Source: Saprospiraceae bacterium (GTDB taxonomy: Bacteria > Bacteroidota > Bacteroidia > Chitinophagales > Saprospiraceae). From it: DNA of 64,000 nucleotides. The stretch covers positions 1 to 64,000 of the forward strand of contig JADKBS010000011.1 in the NCBI GenBank assembly GCA_016714985.1, written 5' to 3'. Below the pieces are notes generated by a model that was not told the DNA's origin, made no database searches, and worked only from the letters and a program-made list of their open reading frames with translations. The position numbers and the translations under genes are program-made. Below, one piece after another: positions 8,489 to 18,111 of the stretch (its first letter is position 1; each line of letters starts with the position of its first letter).

Positions 8489-8618
8489 TGAATGATAATT
8501 TAGTTGTTGAAAAATGATGTGATGCTGAAAAGGCTTGGACTTCACCGAAGCCTTTCCAGTTGTTTATTTACGATGTCACAAAGGAGCAGGCTAAAGTTGA
8601 AAACACCATTATTTATGG

Positions 8619-8637
8619 CGTTACAAAAGCGTTACAA
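8619..8637 (-). promoter_or_regulatory. Two TTGTAACG iterons, 11-bp spacing
   Basis: On the minus strand TTGTAACG occurs at 8630-8637 and 8619-8626, exactly 11 bp apart, about 130 bp upstream of the DUF1573 start. The same octamer forms a four-member array at 21232-21272. Spacing of one helical turn is typical of OmpR/PhoB-family response-regulator boxes (inference). Confidence 0.5.
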
Positions 8638-8685
8638 TGAATTAATCGTGAGGTAAGCCACTGTAAGTCAATGTATTAGCCCTAT

Positions 8686-8772
8686 GTGATTCGTGATTGG
8701 TGATTAGTGATTGGGAGGGCCGCTAATCACCAGTCACCAGTCACCAGTCACCAATCACCAATCACGAATCAC
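8686..8772. repeat. Perfect 20-bp inverted repeat between CAP and DUF1573 genes
   Basis: Arms at 8686-8705 and 8753-8772 are perfect complements built from GTGATT units; the loop holds more CAGTCACC copies. It lies 9 bp past the CAP-gene stop and may act as a terminator or mRNA-stabilising hairpin. Confidence 0.75.
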
Positions 8773-8780
8773 CCATCACC

Positions 8781-9557
8781 CTACCGCTCATTCCTGATTT
8801 TATCCGAAATGCCCTCTACCCAATCGAAGACATCGCCAGCTTTGCCGTTCGGGTCGGGCACGGTGCCTTCCCGGAAGTTGAAGCCAGTGCCCATGCCGAA
8901 ATACTTGCCGAGGTTCTCCGGCGTCTCGTCCATGCTCCATTCGCTTTCGATTAGGAAGACCCAGTAGCTGTGGCCATTGCCCTCTGCCATGCCAACGCCC
9001 ATGCTGTAGGCAGATGCCCGCAGGAGGGTGTAATTGTGGCCAGGGCTTTTCTTCCAGCCTTCCACCACCGAAGCAGGCGAGAGGTTCTCCGGCCCTTTGA
9101 ACAGGTTTTCCATGATGCCCGTGAATGGTGGCGTAGTGGCAGCGGTATGCAACAGGTTCCAGCGGGGCCAGAAACCGTCCTTGATGGCACGCACCATTGG
9201 GCCGTTGATACCATTGGGGTCTTTCTGGTGGTGGGCCTTGTCGTAGTTGTATTCGCCAGAAGCAAACTTCTCGGCGGTGGCCTGTGCGGCGTTCATCAAG
9301 TCGGGGTTGACTTCCAGTTGGACGTTGCCCTTCGTCGTGTTGGGCGCTGCGATAAGGCAATTGCCCGGCGACCAATTGGCAATGTTCGTGTTGTATTTGC
9401 CGGAACTGCGGTATTCGTTGATGAGGCGAATAACCTCGTCCTTGGCATCGGCGGCACTTGGCCGGGCGTTCCAGCTAAATGCGGTTAGGATGAATGCTGC
9501 GATAAACAGGATAGCTGAACCGGCAGCTATACGTGAAGTTAGGATTGAGTTTTTCAT
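8781..9557 (-). CDS. Secreted CAP/SCP-domain protein
   Basis: 258 residues from the ATG at 9557 (a longer frame to 9620 lacks any signal-like sequence). An N-terminal hydrophobic segment (IAAGSAILFIAAFILTAF) acts as signal peptide or anchor. The CAP (SCP/PR-1/Ag5) domain follows: VIRLINEYRSSGKYN, ATAEKFASGEYNYDKAHH, the core GIMENLFKGPENLSPASVVE and GWKKSPGHNYTLLRASAYSM, then GVGMAEGNGHSYWVFL. The His residues in KAHH and SPGH and the Glu of MEN correspond to the conserved CAP cavity residues. CAP proteins are exported and bind lipids or other ligands; role here unknown. A more diverged CAP-like domain occurs in the 15.4-18.1 kb protein of the same array. Confidence 0.82.
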   Translation of the reverse strand: MKNSILTSRIAAGSAILFIAAFILTAFSWNARPSAADAKDEVIRLINEYRSSGKYNTNIANWSPGNCLIAAPNTTKGNVQLEVNPDLMNAAQATAEKFASGEYNYDKAHHQKDPNGINGPMVRAIKDGFWPRWNLLHTAATTPPFTGIMENLFKGPENLSPASVVEGWKKSPGHNYTLLRASAYSMGVGMAEGNGHSYWVFLIESEWSMDETPENLGKYFGMGTGFNFREGTVPDPNGKAGDVFDWVEGISDKIRNER

Positions 9558-9645
9558 TAAAATGTGTTCTTTTGATAAATGATGAAAGGAGGGATATGGA
9601 GAATTAAACGGATAGACCATTTCAATCGTGACTTCTTGGTAATAC

Positions 9646-9701
9646 TATGAGTCTTTGTGCCTTCTTGTTAAAGAATAAACACGGAGACACAAAGACACAT
9701 A
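9646..9701. repeat. Inverted repeat, 14-bp arms
   Basis: TATGAGTCTTTGTG (9646-9659) and CACAAAGACACATA (9688-9701) pair with one mismatch, in the spacer between the genes ending at 9761 and starting at 9557. Confidence 0.6.
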
Positions 9702-9760
9702 GGGCCACAAAGCAAAGTGCCGAATAAACCAATCCATCTATTTAAAACCCTATATTTTAA

Positions 9761-10681
9761 TTAATTGGCAGGCTTAAAAGAATCCAATGCAGCCTGTATC
9801 GTCGAACCATTTTTCAAGATGGAACTCTTCTCCCCAATCCCGAGGTAAATCGTGAAGTTTTGGTTGTTCTCGCTTTGAATCAACAAGGAGCTGATAAACA
9901 CATAGGCATCATTGTCCTTCACGACAGCCGTACCGTCAATGGTTTGGATGGTAAGCCCATTGCGCTGCGACTCCGAAAAAGCTTCTGGCAAAACAATGTC
10001 CTTCAGGGCTGCTTCAAAGCCTTTGCGGGCAATGGAAGCCGCCTCGTTGATGTCGGAAGTGCTGGTCTGGATGACCATCAACACGATGTTTTCATCGGGA
10101 GAAGTGACCGTTACCATCTCCGGTTCTTTTTCCCATTTCCAATTTTTAGGAAAATCGAACCCAATGCCATTTAACTGGGCATATTCTGTTGTTTCGGCAG
10201 CCGCATGCACGGGTGCTGGCGCCCCAACTTTGCGGCGCAGCGCAATCTTGCCCATGCCACAGCCTTTCCAGGTGCCTTCGAGATATTCATAGTCGCCATC
10301 CACCCGGTAGTTCAGCGTGGCATCGTTCATACAGTAGCCGGAGGCGAGGTTTTTCTTGGTGCTGTATTTCAACACTTTGCGGTTCTCGTCCCAAGTGATG
10401 GCGATGCTCATCTTGCCACGGCTGCCGCCGCTCATGATATTGTAAAAACCGTCATCGGCGTTGTTGTTGAGGGCATTGACCTCAATTTCAAGGATATAGC
10501 GAGAATAAGCAGGCGTCCATTTATCTGTATCCCAGTTGTACTGGATTTTGTCAGGGTTGATAGAGCCTGTGCCGAAATTGAGCATACCCTGCCAGCTACC
10601 GGTCACGTCTTGCGCCATGATTTGCGCAGCAAAAACAAGGATAAAAACTTGTGCAAAAACGAATGCAATTGATTTTTTCAT
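9761..10681 (-). CDS. Secreted two-domain protein: NWDT-family domain plus PsbP-like-sized C-terminal domain
   Basis: 306 residues, signal peptide MKKSIAFVFAQVFILVFAAQ ending IMAQ. The first domain (about 24-150) belongs with the proteins at 11039 and 14336: shared features are GSWQG/GxWEG, NWDT followed by a K and aromatic residues, ILEIEV/FVMELH, and DYEYLEGTWK ... IALRRK versus YEYFEGRWT ... FFRR. The second domain (about 165-306) begins LNGIGFDFPKNWKW and ends AALDSFKPAN; it resembles in layout the free-standing proteins at 13782 and 18752 (…GLSMGFAPEW… to …LNSFIKE). So this one gene carries both families found separately nearby. I do not recognise a characterised homologue. The link between the families is my reading of motifs, not an alignment score. 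Confidence 0.7.
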   Translation of the reverse strand: MKKSIAFVFAQVFILVFAAQIMAQDVTGSWQGMLNFGTGSINPDKIQYNWDTDKWTPAYSRYILEIEVNALNNNADDGFYNIMSGGSRGKMSIAITWDENRKVLKYSTKKNLASGYCMNDATLNYRVDGDYEYLEGTWKGCGMGKIALRRKVGAPAPVHAAAETTEYAQLNGIGFDFPKNWKWEKEPEMVTVTSPDENIVLMVIQTSTSDINEAASIARKGFEAALKDIVLPEAFSESQRNGLTIQTIDGTAVVKDNDAYVFISSLLIQSENNQNFTIYLGIGEKSSILKNGSTIQAALDSFKPAN

Positions 10682-10705
10682 TGATGAAAAGGATTTAAAT
10701 GGTTT

Positions 10706-10780
10706 TAGAATTGTTAGATTGTTAGAATTGTTAGAATTGTTAGATTGTTAGAATTGTTAGAATTGTGTTGTAGAATTGTT
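10706..10780. repeat. Short tandem repeats of TTGTTAGAA/TTGTTAGA
   Basis: About eight head-to-tail copies of an 8-9 bp unit immediately upstream of the 10681 start codon. A similar ATTGTTGG array occurs at 13616-13680. Prone to slippage. Confidence 0.7.
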
Positions 10781-11038
10781 AAAGGGGTCCTTACCAGTCA
10801 TCGGCCCAGCAGAATCCACAACCGATTGGAAACTCCAGCACGATTTGCGTCAGGGGCTGTTATTCCACGGTCACTTTCCAGGTATCGGTATTGCCATGGA
10901 TGCCTTCCGTTGAGAAGGTATAGACATTGTCTTCCCGTTTCACGAACTTGAAGTATTGATTGGTCTTGGAATTATCGGGCGTCACATAGGTATAAGTGCC
11001 TTTCGGTTGCTCGTCGCCTCCTAAAGTCTGCTCCATTT
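10757..11038 (-). pseudogene. Detached C-terminal part of the 11039-11608 gene
   Basis: In the frame one base off from the gene at 11039-11608, the minus strand encodes VEMEQTLGGDEQPKGTYTYV and REDNVYTFSTEG, then DTWKVTV, which matches the C-terminus of the paralogue at 14336-15190 (MEQFLGGDEQPVGTYTYT, REDNVYTFTTEG, DTWKVTV). A second disruption follows: after WKVTVE the frame stops, but IVLEF and VDSAGP homology continues in shifted frames. So at least two indels separate this segment from a complete copy. Confidence 0.65.
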
Positions 11039-11608
11039 CTACCGGTCGAAATAAACGGAGTTGCCATCTGGATGAGCGCCAGCAAAGGAAGCAGCGGTCA
11101 GCTTCTTATCGTTGTCGGCAGGTGGCAATCGGCGGAAGAACATGATGCCATTGTTGCCATCCTGCGAAGTCCAGCGGCCTTCAAAGTACTCGTAAGTGCC
11201 ATCGTTCATCAGTTTCATGGTGCGGTTGATGGTATTGGCGAATGGAGCGCCTTTTAATACCTTCGTTGGTTGCCAAACCATGATGTTTGAAGCTTCATCA
11301 AAACTGCCTTTGAACTCATACAAGCTCGGCTTTACTTTTCCGTACTTCTCCACCGTACCCCAGGTACCTGAAAGATTATCGTTTGTTCCATCAATATGCA
11401 ATTCCATCACAAAAGTGGAGAAGCCCTGAGGCAGGTTATAGTTGTACTTGCGGGTGTCCCAGTTGAAGGTCATATCCTTCGGAAAAGGCTTTTTCTGCAC
11501 GACCTGCACGCCCTCCCAATCCCCGTTGATGTACTGGGCAGTGGCGGTGTTTGCAAGGAATAATGCCATGCAGGCAAAAAGTATAATGGTTGAAAATGAT
11601 TTTCTCAT
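11039..11608 (-). CDS. Secreted NWDT-family protein, truncated by frameshift
   Basis: 189 residues. Signal peptide MRKSFSTIILFACMALFLAN ends TATAQ. Mature part: GDWEGVQVVQKKPFPKDMTF, NWDTRKYNYNLPQGFSTFVM, GTWGTVEKYGKVKPSLYE, TYEYFEGRWTSQDGNNGIMF. It is closely similar to the first 190 residues of the 284-residue protein at 14336-15190, but stops at YFDR because of a one-base shift at about 11036-11043; the missing C-terminus is still present at 10757-11038. Whether this is a real decay event or an assembly error is uncertain, because the gene abuts the corrupted G/C-rich stretch from 11627. Function unknown. Confidence 0.7.
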   Translation of the reverse strand: MRKSFSTIILFACMALFLANTATAQYINGDWEGVQVVQKKPFPKDMTFNWDTRKYNYNLPQGFSTFVMELHIDGTNDNLSGTWGTVEKYGKVKPSLYEFKGSFDEASNIMVWQPTKVLKGAPFANTINRTMKLMNDGTYEYFEGRWTSQDGNNGIMFFRRLPPADNDKKLTAASFAGAHPDGNSVYFDR

Positions 11609-11626
11609 TGTTTGAAGTAATAGATC

Positions 11627-13010
<1,384 letters not shown>

Positions 13011-13144
13011 GCCACGTGACCAATTTTTCAACGAAATAGCATCGGAAAAGGGGCGGTTTTTCACCGGAAGCCAAAATCCGAACACAGTCTTAGATTTAGT
13101 TTTAAAACCAAGGCGGCATTGCCAAACTGAAGACAGTTTCGTTT

Positions 13145-13240
13145 TTAATATCGGTCGTCTGGTTCGCTCCATTGGCTCCTGCGGCCAGGTGCTTTACCAA
13201 AACCACCACCTCCACCACCACCAAAACCTCCTCTACCACC
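13145..13240 (-). pseudogene. Frame-shifted Gly-rich tail of the RRM gene
   Basis: One base off from the RRM frame, the minus strand reads GGRGGFGGGGGGGFGKAPGR and ends EPDDRY, stop at 13145. This is the usual tail of a small RRM protein (compare GGRY at 5116) and must belong to the gene at 13233-13601. Confidence 0.65.
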
Positions 13241-13601
13241 TAGATATATACGACCTATAATTACCAGTATCAGAATCAAGCCTCCACGGTTTTGCTCTAT
13301 TTACATTCAACCGCCTACCATTAAACATAGCGCCATCTGCACCTTCTACTGCCTCTCGTGCCCCATGTCCCATCCACACAAAAGCAAAACCTCGTTGTCT
13401 TCCGGTTTCTCTATCAGAAAGTATTTGAACATCCTGTACAACACCGTATTTACTGAAAAATTCTTTGATTTGAATTTGGGTTGCATCATAGCTTAAATTG
13501 CCGACGTAAATCTTTGTCTCTGATTGTGACCGGCAGGGAAGGTGGAAAGCCATGAGGCAAGTCAAGATGCCGATGGCGAGGAAACGATTTTTGTTTCGCA
13601 T
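13233..13601 (-). CDS. RRM RNA-binding protein fused to a signal-peptide-like N-terminus; C-terminus frameshifted
   Basis: 122 residues as read. Residues about 30-105 are a complete RRM: RNP2 as KIYVGNLSY, RNP1 as RQRGFAFVWM, with DRETGRQRG between. The C-terminus should continue into a Gly-rich tail but shifts frame near 13236-13290 (see 13145-13240). The odd feature is residues 1-26, MRNKNRFLAIGILTCLMAFH then LPCRSQ, which look like a Sec signal peptide. RRM proteins are cytosolic, so this is either a chimera made in assembly (the corrupted stretch is next door, and the RRM half is visibly more AT-rich than the signal half), a local recombination with one of the many signal-peptide genes around it, or a mispredicted start. 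No Met lies just before the RRM to allow a shorter cytosolic form. Confidence 0.65.
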   Translation of the reverse strand: MRNKNRFLAIGILTCLMAFHLPCRSQSETKIYVGNLSYDATQIQIKEFFSKYGVVQDVQILSDRETGRQRGFAFVWMGHGAREAVEGADGAMFNGRRLNVNRAKPWRLDSDTGNYRSYISRW

Positions 13602-13615
13602 GATTTTTAGATTTT

Positions 13616-13771
13616 GATGGATTGTTGGATTGTTGGATTGATGGATTGTTGGATTGTTGAATTGTTGGATTGCTGGATTGTTTTAGAGGGCATAAACACT
13701 GGTTAGTCAATGTATTTATTCCTCACGAAACAATTTAGCAATCAAACAATCAAACAATTCAACAATCCAAC
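13616..13771. repeat. ATTGTTGG array and its inverse in one spacer
   Basis: 13616-13680 holds about seven copies of ATTGTTGG-like units; 13729-13771 holds the complementary CAATCAAACAATC-type units. Together they can fold into a long imperfect hairpin between the genes ending at 13782 and starting at 13601. Confidence 0.6.
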
Positions 13772-13781
13772 CTATAGCCGT

Positions 13782-14300
13782 TCATTCTTTTATGAAACTG
13801 TTCAGTGTGAGCAGTATTTCGTCGAAGTACTGGGTAATGGCCTCCTCGGCGCCATAGGTCACCACCAGCGCAAAGGCTTTGTCGCCATCCACGGGGGTTT
13901 CCAGGACATCCACATGCACTTCATTGGTGAAATGGTTTTCGTCCCTCATCTTGCCGATGCCCGTTGTTTTATACAACTGCATACCGTTCAGCTCGTAGGT
14001 TTCTATGGGTGCAAGCACCAGCCCTTCGAAGGTCTTGTCCAACTCTTTTTCGAGGTTGTTTATCACCGCCTCTAACTCATCTCCGGCGGCCAAAAGGCTG
14101 AGTATCGTCACCTGCCCATCGGGGGAAGTACCGATCAGCAAGTCGGGGGATTGCACGACCTCCCATTCGGGGGCAAAGCCCATGGAAAGTCCAGCCACGC
14201 CAAGGGTGCCCCAGCGCTCGATTACTGGCGCATCCTGTGCTTGGAGGCCAAAGCTTGCCAGCAGCAGGCTGGCAAGGAAAAAGGATTTTATGATTTTCAT
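13782..14300 (-). CDS. Secreted protein, second array family (stand-alone copy 1)
   Basis: 172 residues from the ATG at 14300, where MKIIKSFFLASLLLASFGLQ forms a signal peptide ending AQ. It shares with the protein at 18752-19291 the start MKI(I/L)KS...LASLLLA...LQAQD, a GLSMGF/GLTMGF motif, SPDGQVTILS/SPDGKVRIMA, VLETPVDGDKA/ILETPVSGDHA, and an end of DEILLTLNSFIKE/SDILMALESFKRSE. The size and the beginning/end motifs recall the C-terminal domain of the 9761 protein. No catalytic motif is apparent and I recognise no named family; a PsbP/Mog1-like alpha-beta fold is a guess from the amphipathic FAPEW start and terminal LNSF helix. A slightly longer frame to 14354 would overlap the upstream gene and lacks a signal. 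Confidence 0.75.
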   Translation of the reverse strand: MKIIKSFFLASLLLASFGLQAQDAPVIERWGTLGVAGLSMGFAPEWEVVQSPDLLIGTSPDGQVTILSLLAAGDELEAVINNLEKELDKTFEGLVLAPIETYELNGMQLYKTTGIGKMRDENHFTNEVHVDVLETPVDGDKAFALVVTYGAEEAITQYFDEILLTLNSFIKE

Positions 14301-14335
14301 GTTGAAATGGATTTTGAAACCTATGTTTTGGATAT

Positions 14336-15190
14336 TCATGAGGGGAAAAGGCAATTTTCCGTTCTAAAAATCCCAAACATCCTTGTCATGGTTATCGGCC
14401 CAGCAGAATCCACCGACTGGAACTCCAGCACGATTTCGTAGGGGCCGTTCACGGTCACTTTCCAAGTGTCGGTATTGCCGCCGACGCCCTCCGTTGTGAA
14501 GGTATAGACGTTGTCTTCCCGCATGACATACTTGAATTGCTGTTCGCTTCTGCTACGATCGGAAGCCGTGTAGGTATAAGTGCCTACGGGTTGTTCATCG
14601 CCGCCAAGGAACTGCTCCATTTGCACACTAAAATTGACTTCACCGCCATCGGCATGGGTGCCGGCGAAAGAGGCGACGGTGAGCATTTTGTCATTGTTTG
14701 CAGGTGGCACCCGGCGGAAGAACATGATGCCATTGAAGCCATCTTGCGAAGTCCAACGCCCTTCAAAATATTCAAAAGCGCCATCCCCCAGCAGCGTCAT
14801 GGTGCGGTTGATGGTGTTGGCGAAGGGAGCGCCTTGTAGTACCTTCGTTGGTTGCCAAACCAACAGCCCTGTGGCGGGATTGAAACTGCCTTCTACCTCA
14901 TATAAGCCCGGCTTTAATTTGCCATATTTTTCAATGGCATGCCAAGTGCCTTTTACTTCGTCATTCGTGCCTTCCAAGTGAAGTTCCATCACAAAGGTCG
15001 AGAAGCCTTGTGGTAGGTTATAGTTGTACTTGCGGGTTTCCCAATTGAAGGTCATGTCCTTCGGGAAGGGCTTTTTCTGTGATACCTGCACGCCTTCCCA
15101 GTGGCCGTTGATGTACTGGGCAGTGGCCGTATTGCTGGCAAACAGGAACAAGATTGCGATGATTGAAAATGCTGGAAATATGTTCTTCAT
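14336..15190 (-). CDS. Secreted NWDT-family protein, full-length copy
   Basis: 284 residues. Signal peptide MKNIFPAFSIIAILFLFASN, ending TATAQ. Mature part: GHWEGVQVSQKKPFPKDMTF, NWETRKYNYNLPQGFSTFVM, GTWHAIEKYGKLKPGLYEVE, FEYFEGRWTSQDGFNGIMFF; second half MEQFLGGDEQPVGTYTYTAS, REDNVYTFTTEGVGGNTDTW, KVTVNGPYEIVLEFQSVDSA. It is predicted to be mostly beta-strand, and the YEYFEGRW...FRR element looks like a lipocalin- or avidin-like closing strand, which is inference. It is the intact relative of the broken gene at 10757-11608, and its N-terminal domain recurs in the 9761 protein. Its end lies 36 bp before the start of the 14300 gene, so the two are likely co-transcribed. Confidence 0.75.
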   Translation of the reverse strand: MKNIFPAFSIIAILFLFASNTATAQYINGHWEGVQVSQKKPFPKDMTFNWETRKYNYNLPQGFSTFVMELHLEGTNDEVKGTWHAIEKYGKLKPGLYEVEGSFNPATGLLVWQPTKVLQGAPFANTINRTMTLLGDGAFEYFEGRWTSQDGFNGIMFFRRVPPANNDKMLTVASFAGTHADGGEVNFSVQMEQFLGGDEQPVGTYTYTASDRSRSEQQFKYVMREDNVYTFTTEGVGGNTDTWKVTVNGPYEIVLEFQSVDSAGPITMTRMFGIFRTENCLFPS

Positions 15191-15325
15191 TTTTATTTAG
15201 ATTTAATGCTGCATGGCAGCGTTGTTAAGTTTTAATGGATTTAAATGGAATTAAGCGGAATTTTTGGTTGATTATAGCCGCTGCGACATGGCACAACTCG
15301 CGAGGAGGATGGGAACACGGATTAA

Positions 15326-15387
15326 ACGGATTGGACAGATATACACGGATTAAATCTGTTTTAATCCGTCCAATCTGTCCAATCCGT
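15326..15387. repeat. Perfect 15-bp inverted repeat
   Basis: ACGGATTGGACAGAT (15326-15340) and ATCTGTCCAATCCGT (15373-15387), with further imperfect pairing outward to about 15302 and 15399. It lies between the 15.4-18.1 kb gene end and the next start, and may terminate transcription. Confidence 0.75.
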
Positions 15388-15408
15388 GTACAATCCTCCC
15401 AGCGGAAA

Positions 15409-18078
15409 CTACTTGTCCTCAGCCGCAGGGCCACCGCCCGCAGCAGGAGCAGAAAGCCCCAACTCATAGCTCGTATAGTTCAGGTTGCCATCCACCGTGT
15501 GCAGGATGATTTTCCGGCCAGCAGCATCGCCCGTGAGCCAAGCGGCCTTGCCCTGGTAATTGAAGGCATCGTCTTGCCAGTGCATGCGCACGGGGGCAAC
15601 CACTTTCGGAGCGCCGACGCTGATTTTCACTTGGTCGCCGCTGCCGCTGAGGGTAACTTTTGCCGCTTTCGTGGTCACGTAGTTCGTGGTATAGCGAGGG
15701 TTGTCGAGGGCGATGCAGCCGCTCACTTCGGCGCTGTGTTCTTCCCAAAGGGCGATGTAATTGTTCTCGCTGATTTTCACCAAACGGGGACGCTGCGCCG
15801 TGGTGAATTTCTCGCCTTTCGGGATGCGGCCCACGAAGCCCTTGCTGTAGTTCGTTCCCCAGACCACACCAGCCGTGGTGATGTGGCGACGGGCAGCGGC
15901 CATTTGGTAGGCGTTGTCCTTGCCGGTATAGAGGTTGTAGTTGAAGCCGTCGTCGGTGGAGTGGCGGGAAACCGTTTTGCGCTCGCCCTGGCTGTTGATG
16001 ACGGGCGTACAGTTCACGTACCAAGGCTCGAAGCCCTCGCCGCCCCAAGTCATATTGTTGCCATATTGCGCCAGCACCGACTCCGGGTTTTCATCGCCGA
16101 AGTCCACCGCACCGCCATCGTTGAGGGCCACCATGCCATCCTCGGCCCGCTTGGGGTCGAAGCGGGTGATATTGGCCTCATCGTCGAAATTGGCCTTTAC
16201 GTGTACCAGCGCAATGTCAAATGGATTGGTCATGCCATCGGTGTTTACGATAGGGTCCGTTTCGCTGCGTGGCTTGCCGCCGAATTTGTCGTCCCAATCC
16301 TGCTCCGTGGCGATGATGGCAAGGTAGCCGCCGTTCACGCCGGGCTGCACGGCACCGAGTTCCGTGTGCGTGTCGTTGGCATAGTGCATGGCGCTATGAA
16401 TGGTGCGCACCCGCTCGTCCCGCTTTTCAAACGGGTATTTTTCCGAAGGGCTGAACCGCATCAGCACGGTGCCATAGCTGTGGTCACGGTTCTCCATCAC
16501 CAAGAATTTTTTCCCGTCCCAAATCAAGCGGTTGTCAAAATTGTGCGTACCGGGGCCGGTAGAAACGGCGTCAGTTTGGTTCAATTTGCTGGCATCCAGC
16601 ATCGCCACGTAGGGGTGCGAATAGCCACCGTTGACCGCCACGAAGAGCTTGCCTTCGCCCGCTGCCAATTTGCTCGAACCCGCATAAAGCGGCGAAAGCA
16701 CACCCGATTTGCCTTCGTTCTTTCCGCTCCAAACCATGCTGCTGTTGCTGTTTTTGAACAGCTTCAAAGCCTGCGGTTGGTCGGGCATGGTGTGGCGCTC
16801 GGCGCTCAGCACGAAGTCGTCGTCGCCGATGCGGGTGTAGCCAGCGAACAGGCCGAGCGAGTTGAAGGTGCGGCGCTGTTCGAGTGTATTGGCTTTCCCA
16901 GCCTGCAATGTCTTCCCCGCCCGATGGACGAAGATTTTGCTGCCATCGGCAGTCAGCCAAGCGATGTCCAGCGTACCATCGGCATTGGGGTACCCGATGA
17001 TTTGCGGGCAACGCTCGTAGGCCAAGCTGGATTTTTCACTGACTGGCAAACCCGTCACGTCGAGCTGGAAAGGGCGGTTGCCGAAATCGGCATCTTTGGC
17101 CGTGTAAACACTGCCCCTCACCTCGCTGGCCACGATGATGAACTCCTGTTTGGAACCGCCCGGCTTGGAGGCGATGCCGATGAACTTGAGCCTTGGGTCA
17201 CGCAGGCGCTGGATGCCGTTTTCACCGTCCACGGCCCAAGACCCGAGGGCCTCTTCGACCGGGTCGCCCCAGGCGTCCATGCGGAAGTCGAGCTTGGTGA
17301 ATTTGTTGGAAGTTTTGCCAGCGGCGGCCACTTTGGCGAGGTCATCGTCCCAAGTGAGCGCACCGAGCTTGGGCTGCGTTTTCAGCCAAGCCTTGAAATC
17401 GTTGTGGTGCTGCTGGCGGGTCTTGCCCCGGATGTCGTCCTGGGTGTATTCCTTGCTGGTCATCCAGGCTGCGCCACGGCGTTTCAGCAGGGCATCAATG
17501 ATGGCGTTGCCATTGGCGGGGTCGGTGCGGAGCAGGTTCATTTTGTCCACAAAAGCCTTGATGGCCTGCTCCTTGGTCATTGGTACATTGGCGGCAGCCG
17601 CATTTTCAGGATTGCTGAGGTCAATGACCACGCCAGGAGCTGTCGTGCCCGGGTTTTCGAGCATGTCCACCTTGGCGGTTTTCCAGTTGCCGTTGTAAAC
17701 TTTGGAGCTGGGTTCGATGACTTTCGACCAGCAATTCTGCCAGTCGGGGCTGCTGCTGTTGAGGTCGGCCCATTGGTCACCGACGCCGCCAGTTTTGCCT
17801 TCCCAAGTGATGCCGCCGTCCACTTTGCCATCCCAGCCAAGGGTGTTGGCGTGGAATGTCCAAGCCTTGCCGTTGATGGTGCGCTGCTCGGTGGAATAGA
17901 CCGTTGCCCACCCGTCTTTGCTGGCAGTTTTGATGATGGCAGCCAGGTCGGCTGGCACTTTTACATCATAGCGGAGGCTGTTGCCGTCCTTACGGGCGAG
18001 CCAATAAGTTTGCGCCGAAAGGTTCAGCGATAGCATGAGAATGGCTGGCAGCACGAGGGCTGCGGTTAGTTTTTTCAT
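15409..18078 (-). CDS. Large secreted protein with diverged CAP-like domain and propeller-like C-terminus
   Basis: 889 residues. Signal peptide MKKLTAALVLPAILMLSLNL ending SAQ. Residues about 165-320 have the layout of a CAP/SCP domain: AFVDKMNLLRTDPANG corresponds to the first helix (usual INxxRxxP), GALTWDDDLAKVAAAGKTSN to the second helix, and AWGDPVEEAL plus FIIVASEVRG to the core strands; the canonical His residues are not obvious, so it may be non-functional for metal binding. Residues about 340-870 are repetitive beta-rich segments (IIGYPNADGTLDIAWLTADG, YARIGDDDFVLSAER-like, FLVMENRDHSYGTVLMRF) that resemble a beta-propeller. The C-terminus (SAPAAGGGPAAEDK) is a flexible tail without a T9SS signal. 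The opposite strand is open for 932 codons, a codon-bias shadow. Function unknown. Confidence 0.72.
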   Translation of the reverse strand: MKKLTAALVLPAILMLSLNLSAQTYWLARKDGNSLRYDVKVPADLAAIIKTASKDGWATVYSTEQRTINGKAWTFHANTLGWDGKVDGGITWEGKTGGVGDQWADLNSSSPDWQNCWSKVIEPSSKVYNGNWKTAKVDMLENPGTTAPGVVIDLSNPENAAAANVPMTKEQAIKAFVDKMNLLRTDPANGNAIIDALLKRRGAAWMTSKEYTQDDIRGKTRQQHHNDFKAWLKTQPKLGALTWDDDLAKVAAAGKTSNKFTKLDFRMDAWGDPVEEALGSWAVDGENGIQRLRDPRLKFIGIASKPGGSKQEFIIVASEVRGSVYTAKDADFGNRPFQLDVTGLPVSEKSSLAYERCPQIIGYPNADGTLDIAWLTADGSKIFVHRAGKTLQAGKANTLEQRRTFNSLGLFAGYTRIGDDDFVLSAERHTMPDQPQALKLFKNSNSSMVWSGKNEGKSGVLSPLYAGSSKLAAGEGKLFVAVNGGYSHPYVAMLDASKLNQTDAVSTGPGTHNFDNRLIWDGKKFLVMENRDHSYGTVLMRFSPSEKYPFEKRDERVRTIHSAMHYANDTHTELGAVQPGVNGGYLAIIATEQDWDDKFGGKPRSETDPIVNTDGMTNPFDIALVHVKANFDDEANITRFDPKRAEDGMVALNDGGAVDFGDENPESVLAQYGNNMTWGGEGFEPWYVNCTPVINSQGERKTVSRHSTDDGFNYNLYTGKDNAYQMAAARRHITTAGVVWGTNYSKGFVGRIPKGEKFTTAQRPRLVKISENNYIALWEEHSAEVSGCIALDNPRYTTNYVTTKAAKVTLSGSGDQVKISVGAPKVVAPVRMHWQDDAFNYQGKAAWLTGDAAGRKIILHTVDGNLNYTSYELGLSAPAAGGGPAAEDK

Positions 18079-18111
18079 TTTGATGATGTATTTTAAATTA
18101 AGGTTGAAAAT

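Noticed and set aside
10706..10780. Possible CRISPR-like short repeat array (also 13616-13680)
   Set aside because: Units are 8-9 bp head to tail with no spacers; simple tandem repeats, and no cas gene is in the window.
15235..18033. 932-codon plus-strand open frame opposite the 15409-18078 gene
   Set aside because: It is fully antisense to a protein with signal peptide, CAP-like region and sensible composition; its own translation is His/Arg/Val-rich without domains, as expected from codon bias of the real strand.
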